From Amoebophrya sp. A120 (Eukaryota; Sar; Dinophyceae; Syndiniales; Amoebophryaceae): a stretch of DNA of 64,000 bases. Made by a program: the position numbers and the translations under genes. The stretch is taken from contig CAJINV010000009.1 of assembly GCA_905178155.1 (NCBI GenBank), forward strand, positions 186,001 to 250,000. Reading direction: 5' to 3'. How positions within the stretch are numbered: the first letter of the stretch is position 1; each line of letters opens with the position of its first letter. Positions 13,090-25,000 of the stretch are shown one piece after another. The notes below the pieces were generated by a model. The model was given only the letters and a program-made list of their open reading frames with translations, did not search any database and was not told the origin of the DNA.

Positions 13090-16000
13090 ATGAGCAATCT
13101 GAACGCAAATGCGTCCGAGTTCGTGCCTGGCACCAGTGCCGGCACAGCAAGTCGGGGTCCACCAGCTAACGCTAATGCAGCTGGGACGACATTCTACATA
13201 AATCCGGGCGCTGCAGGTACTGCGTTGTGTTTTCGTGTAGTCGGATGTATGGTAGGTTTTTTTGCTGCAAATAAAAACAAGCAACATCGCCACCATGTTG
13301 CTTATGCGAGCAAGAGGACTTTATTGTCTGTATTCCACTCTTACCACAGAAGTTGGCAATTTGCTGCAAGATGAAATCAAGCTAGCGTCGAAGGACAGTC
13401 CACGTAAGTATCTCATCGCAAGATATAAATTTCTAAAAAAATCACAGCAACAGGCGCTGCCGGGGGCCAAGCCGCGGCTCTGGCTGCGCCGCAAGGGTTG
13501 ATTCCGCTCGGGAGTGCAAATCCCAGTCCAGTACGTGGCCCGGTACAACTTAATATGACGCAGTTGACGAATGTGAGCAATGCTGTGGCTGGACAACAAC
13601 AGCAGCAACAAGCTGTACAGGGGCTGCGGGTTGAGGACAACAAAATTTACCTCCCCCCAGAGAGGCTGAAAGACCTGAATGGCGAGCAACTTAAACTGTT
13701 GATGAGCGGACTTAATAGAGGAAACGACACGTCGCATATCTCGTCGGGACAGCACTTCGGAGCAGGTGGTCAGCAACTGCAAGGCCAAAATCAGGTGTCA
13801 CTTAACCAGCTCACCGTAGCAGCTTTGCAAGACCCAAGTTTTGTCGAGATGTACGCTAAACACGTTGCGCAGAAAGCGGACCAGCAGGGACAGATTGCGG
13901 GCTCGAGAACAGCGTCTGGCGTCGCGGGTGCAGCCTTGTCTGGGTCGTCTCAACTTATCAATGCAGGGGGCGTGAACCTATCAGTGCAGCAGCTGCAGCA
14001 CATGATCAATAGCGGTCAACAAGTGCAGATTATTCCCGCTTCGTCGAGCAGCCCCGCACCGCAGCCACAGGAGCAAAACAGGAGCAAAATGCAAATGGAA
14101 TTGCAAAAGCAAATTTGGAAGCAATTAGCCGATCAGGGTGTAACTGCTGCAGAAGGGCAGGCAGAAAGGCAGACGCCAAAAACACTACTGGTCCCGATGC
14201 CAAAGGACGCGCTACCGCAGAACGTGCAATACATCGTAACAAGAACAAGTGACACGCCTGGCGGAGCATCTTCGGGGGCCGCCGCACTAGCATCGTCCGG
14301 GCAGACCAGCTACACGAGTTCCGGGCATCATCATGGCGCCGGAGCGCAATTCAACCCCCAGAACAACAACAACGGGATATCCGAAGGACAAACGTTCCCA
14401 CCTCCCCATAGCCAAGATGGCAGTTTGCTGCACATGCTCAGAAGTTTCAGCTGTTTCGCATTAGTAATGCGAAACACTACAAGATGATTGATCTCCGATG
14501 CGACTGCACGACTAGCTAACCACGACAACTACACTAAAGACCACAAGTTGTAATGATTACAACTTGTGGTCTTTAGTGTAGTTGTCGTGGTTAGCTAGTC
14601 GTGCAGTCGCATCGGAGATCAATCATCTTCTCCTGTTTAGAGTATGGCAAATTCGTCCTAGGTAACTTTAGATAGAAAATGCTGTTGATTATGGGGCTGC
14701 GTAGGACAATGAAACTTCTTTAGGCATGCGCATTTGCGTGCAAATATGGGGCGGGTACGTTTTTACTGAGGACACGGGGGTCTGCAACACTTCGGCGGGA
14801 AGAATTCGCAGTACAGCAAGAATAACACGAGTACCTCTAATGTCGGAAATAATTCCCGCGGCGCCGTAATTCCCCCGGAAAGCTTGTTGTTGCAACAGCC
14901 ACAGCGAAATTCCAATGCTTCTAATTCCGGTGGGCCACAAGCCGGAATGAACCTGAATAATCAACAGCAGAGAGCAAACAATTTCCAGCAACCTGGACGT
15001 CCTATTGTGCGCGTTGGTGCGGATAAACCGCCGCGCGCTCCGGGAAGCGGGCAACAAAGTAGCAATTCGTGGGAAGACGACGCGACCGGGTATGAGAACA
15101 AGGGTCTCCGTTACAAAGGAGGGTACAGCCACGACATGTCCCAGGGCAGCAAGCGCGGGGCGCCCGCTGCTCGGCATCCGTACATCGTGCGTGTGCCATC
15201 TCATGGGGCGTCCGCTGCGCCCGGTCTCAGCATTAGCACCGAGAATAGTAATCCAGCCGCTTTGTCCGGGAATAACAGCAGTACGCAGGGGACACCCCAG
15301 CAATACCCAGCGGGCACAGGCTCCAAGGGGGTGGGAAAGAAGGGGAAGTCTAGCGGGTCCGACGTCGGATCTGCGCACAGCGGCCGATATCATGGTGCGG
15401 ACCACGCGGGTTACTATGGCGCGTATGGCCAGCAAGGGCCGCATTCCGGATGGAGTTCCGGTATAGGATACATATTGTTGATTTCTCGTGATTTTCTACT
15501 TTGAATTTCATTTAATCGATGAACTTCTACCGGATCAGTGTACGCATCTACGGTTGCATGATACCAAAGTCTTTACATGTGTCACGGAAGTGCTATTTTT
15601 GCAGTCTTTTTTGCTGAGGCTTATGCCGAGACGTAGCTTTAACCACTACGACAATGGATTCATGGAATGAAAGAATCGATGGTCGGAATAAACAGGAGAT
15701 GGCTACGATGCGAAGGGGAGCAGCAAGGGAAACAACGCTGAGAAAGGCGGCCAGCAACAGCACCACATGTCGAACGGCTACGCTTCCGGCGCGTACGGAA
15801 CATCGGCGGAAAATAGTATGAAGGGAGCCGTAGCGGGCGGAAAGAACCCGCAGGGGTACGGTGGCGCTTCCGCTGGAGCTAAGGGCACAAAGCAAACGAC
15901 GACAGTTTTTCTGGAGAGCAGCGGCTGGGTGCAACAGAACCAAGGTGGCGCATATGTTCCCTACGGCACTAACGCGGGTGCCACCAAAGGTGCATTTCTG

Positions 16001-19000
16001 ATGTTTTTTACTGGTTTTTTTACTATTGTTTCCTCTGTACTACTGAAACGCGGGCACGCACACGCGCCTCTGGGTACTACTTTTGGCTTTTCTTTGTTGC
16101 TAGTTGGTTCCGATTGATATACTAAACGTGAAAAAAAAAGCTCTTGATCTTTCCTCACAGGTAGCAAGGCTCCTGGGGACAGTGGATACAGCCAGTATGG
16201 TTCGAAAATGCCCGGCGCGAAGGGCGGCTACAAAGAAGGAAAACAGGACAACAGCTATGGAAAAGGACAGCATACCAAAGAAAACAACGCCCAATCTGCG
16301 GCCACCCCGCAGGCTGCAACTACGGATGATTGGCTCGCCAGGCGACATGCCATGCCGCAAGACACCGCTGCTGTAAAAAAACCTCTGAAGAAGGAAAAGG
16401 CCGACAGTTCTGAAAAAACCGGCGAAGGTACAACAGCGGAGAAGGGGCCCGTGGACAAGGAAAGTGCAGCGAGTGTTTCGCCCGGAACAGAGGAGAAACG
16501 ACAGCAGGCGCTGCAGGAACAGCTGTCCGCCGAAATTACCACCACCGACATCGCGGCGCTGGCGCCCGAGCAAGCGGCCCCCACCACAACTACCGCGGCG
16601 GCCACCGGCGAGGTCCACACGAGCGCCAAATCCTCCAAGGAGAGCGCCGGCGGCAAGAACGTCATCGTGGAATCCGGCGGCACCGGAGGTGCGCAATCAG
16701 ACGAGGGGGGCTCGGTCAAGATGAATGGGTGGAAACAGATGGAAGAGCAACAGTCCAGTGTCAGTGAGGAGGACGCCACTGGTATGATGTGATCTTCTCA
16801 ACCGACTGATGTTTGCTGTCTGATAATTCCCTTGAATGTGTTGAATCTACGTCTGGTTTCCGCATAGTGCTATTATACACTGCAAAGTAGGATGAAGTTG
16901 TACTACGCTTATAGACTAGCACTGCTCCTCCGTCTGCTGCTGCAAACAGTGCATAGGTTCTTCTTGATAAAAGGTGCTATGGTTTTTGTCTACCGCACGC
17001 AAATGAAAATTATGGTGCCGTCTAAATCATGGTCGAACTGCTTTTTTTTCGATTCAGGTGGCGACCCCACAAAGCTGCAGGCCGAAGACTATTACGTGCC
17101 CGCGACCAATCCCTTTGGCGCCGCCGCCCCAGCGGCGGAAAACGAAACCGAGAAGAAGACCGGATCTTCAACTCTGGTCCTTTCCCGGCTCGCGGAACGC
17201 AAGAAGTTGGCTGAAAAGGAGGAAAAAGAGAAGAAGGAGAAGCAGCAAGCCGAGCAGCACTGGAACCAGCAGTGGACGGAGCAGCAGTGGAACAGTTGGT
17301 ATGGGGGTCAGGGATACAACGGCTACTATTACAACCAAGGATATGGCGCTGCCCCGGCAGGTGCGAAGGGCCAGTACCAGCAAGGGAAGCCGGCTAAGGG
17401 CAAGGGGAAAGAAAAGGGAGTACCGAAAGCGAAGCCGCCCGCCGCACCTGCAGTAGTGAACTTAAAATTTTTTCGTTAATTTTGGTTGCGTGTCGAATCA
17501 TGAATAAATGTCAAAGAAAAAAACTGAAAATTATTGGGAATTAGCTTTCTGACGTCCGTTGTAATCATTGAAATACTGCGTGTCGTGTATGAACAACTTA
17601 GAACTTGTTCAACTTGATGTTTTCTTGTGTACAACTACAGGGTGCTGCTTCGGCCGCCGCGGCCCCGGTCGTGGAGACGGCGAAGGCAAAGCAAGCGTCT
17701 AAGCGAAATTGGGCCGACGACGCGGACGTCGACGACCCGTCGAAGTTGGACGAATTGGTCGACGCGGAGCCGGATGCCACCACCTCAACAAACACCAAGG
17801 CTGACACCACAACGGCGAAACCCGAAAAATCCGCGAGCGCGAAACCGCCCGCGGCGCCCAGTCCGACCGAGAGCACGGTGCACCAGGCCATCAGCACGGG
17901 AACTACCAAAGCGTCGAAGAAGGGTGGGCAGCAAAATCAGCAGCAGGCCAGCAGCACCACGTCCACGACGCCAGTGGCAGCGGATTCCGGTGAGAGCAGT
18001 AACACGGCCGCGCACAAGGACAAAGAGCACGCGGCCAACAGCAAATGGGCGAGTGCAGGCAGCAAGCAGCATCTGCACAAGGGCGAGCACAGCGGCGGCG
18101 CGCACCACAAGGGCAACTACAACAAACCCTCGCATCCGACGCCACACCAGACGTCTCTCTTGGACTTCCTGCCCGAGCAAGTCAAGGCCGTGAAGCCAGA
18201 GACTCCGAATGCGCAGAAGGGCAACGGAAAGTAATTTTGTTGTTATTTTCTAGAAGCAGGTTTTGGGTTCTTCTCCTCGTACGAGCGACACACGAGGATC
18301 TTGCAGAATATGAATGTATTCATCATCAAGAATGCCATGCTTTACTACATTCCTGCTGTGAACGCGAGACCGTTGACAGTGATTGTTTTTTCTTTTCGTC
18401 GTCGTCGTCGGATCTCCCCCCTCGTCGTCGTCCGCCGCTCGCCGGGTGCGGAGATCCGACGTGGCAACGCGGAGGGGGACCTCGGCGAGCCGGCTGCTCC
18501 GGCAGCGAAAGGGGGGAACCTCTTGTCCACCCGGCCGGGTGGACAAGAGGTTCCCCGCGGCCCTCTTTTTTTATTTTGTTACCCCGCTCTTACGAAAAAA
18601 ATCGCATGTTCTGGCACTCGTATCTCGTTCGTGCATCCACTCTGCATTTATTGATGCTAGACGACGTAGTCGTAGACTTAGCTGGAAGTGCCGTAGCCGG
18701 AAGCCCGAGAAGAGACTGGTCCACACTGATGAATCTAACACCACAGGGCCCCGAAGACAAAGAAGGAGAAAGCCGATGCCGCGAAAGCGCAGCCTGGCGA
18801 GAAGCCGTTGAAGATCGAGGACCAGGATTCGTTCCCGTCGCTCGGTGCCGCTACCAAGGAAACGCCGAAGAAGGAGATCAGCGGAACGACTTCCGAGGAG
18901 AAGAAAGCCACGCCCGCATGGGGCGGCAAGAAGAACGCGACCCTCACTTCTTCCTCCTCCTCCGCGTCTTCTTCCACCGAGGCTTTGCAGCAACCAACCG

Positions 19001-22000
19001 CGGTTACCGTGACCGCGCCGCAGGCCAATAACTCGAGCAAGCGCATCCCCCCACCCTCGGCGCCGAAGCAGCCGACGACCGTGGTTGCCGCTGCTGCAGC
19101 TGCAGGTCCGGCGCCGACCGTCGTGGCGACCTCCTCTTCTACTTCGCGCGTGCTGCCCCCGCCGCCGGCGTCGGCACCGCCGGCAGAAAACGAGCAGGTC
19201 GCAGGGAACAAGATGTCATACGGTGCCGCCGTGGCGTCCAGCGGTTCCAAGTCCGCGGAACAACAGACCGTGGACCTGATCCCCATCACGACAAGCAAAT
19301 CCGTTGCCGAGGACCCGGTGATTCCGGCTCCCCTCGCCGCGCCCCGCCGAGTGCCGCCGCACCAGAGCGAATCCGAGCCGCCGTCGGGCGACAGCCACAG
19401 CACTTCGGGGGTGGCCAACACGGTGGACCACCACACCGCAAAGCAGGATGCTCTGGTGGTGCCCAAGCCTTTACGCGTGGAGCTGCCGTCGACCGAAAAT
19501 GACCTCGAGTCGGCGACCACGGCTGGTGCATTGACAACAGCAAACAATCAGCAAGGTATGGAAGTAGATACCACGGCATCATCAACCATCTCGACCGCGG
19601 GCCTGGCGACCACGTCCAGTATGACGCCGGCCGCCGGGCACCATTTGGTGCCGACCAATCCGGAACTGCTGAGCGGGAAAAATGCCGCTGCGTCCTCCCT
19701 CGTCGGGCGGGAGCAAAACAAGCCGGCGGCGCCGCAGGCGGTTGGCGGTTTTGTCGTGGCGAAGAAGGCGACAACAGAGGAGGAAAAAACGGAGAAGGTC
19801 GTCGAGGACGAGTGGGTGACCGTGGACACGAAGGCGAAGAAGGGAAAGACCAAGAACAAGACTACGACGCCGAACCAGCTGCAGACTGAGTCTCTGGTTT
19901 CCAGTCCGGCCGCAGCCACTACCCCGAAACAGGTGCTCGCGCAGCAGTCGGTTGCCGCCCCAGCGGTCACCAGAAGCACGGCAGTCAGCACGTCCGCTAC
20001 CACCGGCGCATCGAGTTCCCCGTCGCCAAGGCACGCGTTCGCTCCGGCAGGGAGGGTAGCAGGAGAAATAAAGCCCGCGACGTCCTCAAAAGCCAGTGCA
20101 GAAGTGGAGGCTGTCGTTCCTGCGGCGCAGAATAAAGAGAACAGCGCCTCCAAAGAGGAAGGACAACCCGCGGCGGCGTCGTGGGCCAGTCGCTTGAGTC
20201 AAAACAAGAAGGCGGAACAGAGTCCCAGTGTGACGACGATGAATACGGATGCGACCCCCGTTACCACGACAACAGCAACCGCGAATTTTGTCGCGCCGGC
20301 ACCAGTCAGCAAACTCTCCGGTGCGGTGCGTGCACCGTGGGCGCCCAAGGTCGCGGAGGCCACGAAGCCAATCGTCAGTGCGGTGTCCGCGAGTGCAGGT
20401 AGTAGTTCTCAACAACACCAAACCTCCGGCCCATCCACGCCGCCGAATGAAGCGACTAAGCCTGTGCAGGCTGCGACGCCCCTGGCAACCAAAGTCGATC
20501 CTATGCTCCCCAGCCCCGTGGAGAGTATTCGCACGAATCCCAGCAGCAACATCGAGGTAGAGAGCAGCAGCGTGGTGGCGGCGAACAAGGTAGGAACAGG
20601 CAGCGAAAAGATCGTAGTGGAAACCGGTTTCACGGAGAAGATCGGAGCAGTTGCAAGTACCTCCACCGTCGCAACGACTTCGGCAGGAACGTCAGCGGCT
20701 ACGTCGGTTACCGGTGCGGCAACTACGGTGACCGATGCTCTTTCTGGTGCACCAGCTACGGGTAGTAGTAAAACGTCCTCGACGGCCGAGGCAGCGAAGC
20801 CAGTTCTTCCAGCGTCATCGGCGAAAACCGTGACGGCCAGTCCGTCTCCTGCGCCGAACGCCAAACTGCCGTCTGGCCAGGTGATCGGCGGCAAGAGTTA
20901 CGCACCCTGGGCAAAGAAAGAAGCGATCAAAGTCGAGCCCGTGAAGCCGGTGCTTCCAGCTCCAGTTCCAACAACGGCGGGTGTAAATCATGTCGAGGAG
21001 CCAGCGGCTATCGCTGCTGCTGGTACATCAACTGCAAAGGCAGCAGCTAGCAGTACGTCGAGCACGAGCAAACCGGCGGAGCAAGCAGTCGCCGAACTTC
21101 TTCCGATTGACGACGACACGGAATCTAGAATACAGGGCGTGACCCTGTTCGAAGACGACAATTCTTCCAGCAAAAATTATGGATGTGTCAGAGTTGAAAT
21201 TGACAAAGTTGAAATAATTTGTCATGCATAAAGTGGATGGCAGTTGGAACCCAGTATCCAAGTGGCGCGTGACAAATTTCGGCGGTCCCTAAATCCAGTT
21301 AAATGCTGTTTAGGCAAAGAAGAGTGATTTTCTCATGCTACTTTAGCAGCTCGAGCTGTAACCCCAAACAGGCTTACAATCGGCCTCACTTGCCTGCTCT
21401 GCAACACACATACCTCGGGTCATGCATTTTATGCATTACAGATTATTTCAACTTTGAGGATCTGAAACCTGACGCTTCCATAAAAATGACGGCACGTCCA
21501 CCGTCGCGGAGGACTACAGTGTTACCATATCAAATGCAAAAATGTCTGGGTCTGGAAGGATGCAACTTGTGATGCTACCTTTGGACTCTACATAAAATCT
21601 GTATTGCATGAACAGCAAAAGAGGTGTAATTTGTGCTACGCGGAGAGGGCATTTCTCATGCGATATGAGCATCAGGGACCCCTCGCAAAATCTCTGATAC
21701 TAGGGCATGCATCACAGACCTCATGGGTCATGCAAAATCTGCATGACAAACTCCTGCATTCTTCCAGACCCAGACATTTTTGCAATCCATATACCAACAG
21801 GGACAGCCATTTGGAAAAGAAAAAGCGAGGAAGTCGGCGGGACAGCCAGCGCGGGCGCAGTCGCGCGAGCTCTTCCACCAACATTGAGGCAGGCGCGGCG
21901 GACAAGGACGGAAAATTCAACACCGTTCCGAACAGCGCTGCGCCGACGCCGAGTTCCAGTGCGAGCTCTGCTGGAGGCCGCGAACGCGGGATGAGCAAGA

Positions 22001-25000
22001 AGGACGAGGCGGCCATGCTGTTGCAGCAGAAGAGGCTCGATGAGGAACGGAAGAAGGAACAGGAACGGCTTCGCAAACTGGAGGAAGAGAGAGTAAAGGC
22101 GTTGAAGCCCGACAACTTTCCCTCACTAGGAGGGGCAAAGCCCGTCGTTGCGACGGAGAAAAAACCGCAGGGCTTGTGGGGGCAGAAGAAGGTATTAGCA
22201 AGTTCATGATCTTCTTTAGTACCTGGCCTTTGTACGGTTACGGTACAGAAGTTATTCTCCCTGAAGATTTCAATGATATGACAATGAGATAGTACAAAAC
22301 AGTACTAACAACTTCTTATCTTTCACTGTCACCTACATACGACTAGAACCAAATGTAAATCTTCGCCGCCCCTCCATTGACCATATGCAAATTTCGTGTC
22401 TTTTCAATTTCATCAGGATTGGACGAGGTTAGACGAGGACAAAGCCGAACGGGAGAAGCAGGAAGCCGCCCGGAAGGCCGAGGAAGAAGAAAAACGCAGA
22501 CAGGAGGAAGAAGCTAAGCGATTAGAGGAAGAGAAACGACTTGCAGAAGAACGGTATTTTTGCATTGATTCTAACTATTGCTGGGGTCTTGATCATGTTC
22601 ATGTCTCAATTCCATCTTCCAGGTCAACATGATTCATTTCACTTTTTTCTCGTCAAGCTCAAAGAAGAAGATGTTTACGCCAGAAGAAATTAATAATGGT
22701 CTGCCCTGCCCAGATCGGACTCGCGATCGCAAAGGTTTGTTTCGATTCGCGGGTGAACGAGAACAAACAAAGGATGAAAATGAAACTGCAAGAATGGCAC
22801 GTTTTCAAATTTCTGATACGAAACGACACCACAGGCGCGTGAAGCGTGAGGAGGAGGAGAGACTACGAAAAGAGGAGGAAGACAGGCTAGCGAAGGAGGA
22901 ATTCGAGAGGCTAGAACGGGAGAAGGCGGCGCTGAAGCTGAAGCAAGAGCACGAAGAAAAGGTGCGACGGGAAAAGGAGGAGGCCGAGCGGAAACGGCAG
23001 GAGGAACTCCGGAAACAGCGGGAGCTCGAGGAGGCGGAAAGGAGAAAAGAGGCCGAGAAGAGGCGACTCGAGGACGAAAAGCTTGAAGCCGAAGCTCTGG
23101 AGCTGAAGCGCCTTGACGAGGAGCGCGAGCAGCGGCTCCGCGAACTGGAACTGCAGCGCGAACAGGAACGGAAAGCGAAGGAGGCGGAACTGGAGCGGAA
23201 AAACCGCGAGGCGCAGGAGCTACTCGAGAAGAAACAGAAGGAAGAGGCGGACAAACTACGCTTAGTCGAGGAAGAGGAGGAAAAATACGAGCAAAACAAG
23301 AAGCGACTGAAGGCCGTCGAGAAAAAATTGAAGAAAATCGAAATGAACGAAAAGTCGGAGAACATCACGGCGGAGATGCAGCAAGCCATCGACGGAAAAG
23401 ACGCCTTGCTGGAAGAGACAAAAGTCCTCGAGGAGCAGATTGTGGAGCACGAAAAGAAGTTCAGCAAGAGCCCAACGATTGGCATCACGGGCCTGCGCTC
23501 CAAGCCCACGGTGGAGGGCAACCGGGAGGCAACTTACACGAGGGCAGACATCCTGGCCTTGCGCCCGGCAATCGGGGACATGGAGGACAAGTCCGGTGCG
23601 GTGCTCGTGCCCCACGCAAGAATGCCGTTGAACAGTACTATCTATAGAAGGCGTTGATTTATTGTTCATTTTGTTTTATTTGACGTTTTTCATGTTGATA
23701 TCGAGGCAGTCACTGGCAAAGAGAGCACTTCGAGAAATTATTGCGGTACTTAGACGCGTACTACACCTACGCGTAGATAGTGCATGATCTATCATTCAAC
23801 AACTACACGACCACAGACAACTCCGGGCCGATGAAGAATGGCAGTATGAATAAGCAGGGTGGTAACAATTACGAAAACAACCGGAATTCCAATCACGGCA
23901 AGGGCGGTTCGAACCACCCCAGCAACAACAACTTTCGACGGAACGACTCCTCTAGCGAGGCGCTGCAGGACTGCTGGCGCCCACCGGCGGTGCAATTGAA
24001 GTTGGGCGAGAACAGCTGGGCGCTGAGTAACAAAAAGAGAAAGGACCAGGACACGACTGCAGAGAGCGACGAGGACGCGGAAGTGCACAGGAAGTTGAAG
24101 AGTATTTAACGACCTCACTTGATGTTATTTGTCAAACTAGCAAAGCCAGCTTCGCCTGGAAGTAGGCATTAGAAATAACGCAAATGTCAGTTAGCATCAT
24201 CGACATCTAGATAACAAATCAAAAAGAAAAAAGCGCCGGCCCCAAAACAAGGCCGCGGCGCGCCCAATGTGGTCGTCGCGGCTCCGGCGCGCCCAGATTG
24301 GTCGCTCCATTTCCGGCGCGCCCAGTCTGGTCGTCCCGGCTCCGGCGCGCCCAGAGTGGTCGCCCCAGCTCCGGCGCGCCCAGAGTGGTCGCCCCGGCTT
24401 CGGCGCGCCCAATCTCATCAACCCGGCGCCGAACGGCCGTTGGACAACTTCTGGCAGTCCGACGGCCGTCGGACGACTCTGGGTTGTCCGACGGCCGTCG
24501 GACGAGTTTCGGCTGTCCTACGGCCGCCGGACGACTTTCGGTTGTCCGACGGCCGTCGGACGACTTTTGGTTGTCCGACGGCCGTCGGACAATTTTTGGC
24601 CGTCGGACGACTTTTGGCCGTCCGACGGCCGTCGGACAACTTTCGGCTGTCCGACGGCCGTCGGACAACTTCTGGCCGTCCGACGGCCGTCGGACGACTT
24701 TTGGCTGTCCGACGGCCGTCGGACAACTTTTGGCCGTCCGACGGCCGTCGGACGACTTTTGGCTGTCCGACGGGCGTCGGACGACTTTGGGTTGTCCGAC
24801 GGCCGTCGGACAATTTTTGGCCGTCGGACAACTTTTGGTTGTCCGACGGCCGGCGGACAACTTCTGGCCGTCCGACGGCCGTCGGACGACACTTGAAGTC
24901 GAAACTAAAACTCAAACTCCAAGTTGATTCTAAATCTCAAACTCGAAGTCGAAACTGAAGCTCAAACTTCAAGTTGATTCTGAAACTCGAAGTCGAAACT

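Noticed and set aside
18735-21255. Large minus-strand frames (201-270 codons) opposite the eIF4G exon
   Set aside because: Shadows of GC-rich Ser/Thr/Ala-rich coding sequence; composition is the antisense of the + frame.
21604-21791. ATG and open frame before the exon at 21797
   Set aside because: The start (MHEQQKRC...) lies inside introner A2. The frame continues only because the element is open on that side; the duplication TACCA shows where the exon really begins.
24438-24892. Regularly spaced palindromic repeats resembling a CRISPR array
   Set aside because: Spacers are not unique: the linkers are variants of one short sequence. The context is a eukaryotic intron and no cas genes are present.
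24267-24958. Long overlapping open frames on both strands
   Set aside because: They are produced by the 29-bp satellite, whose period keeps every frame open. The region is a GT-AG intron in the eIF4G MIF4G domain.
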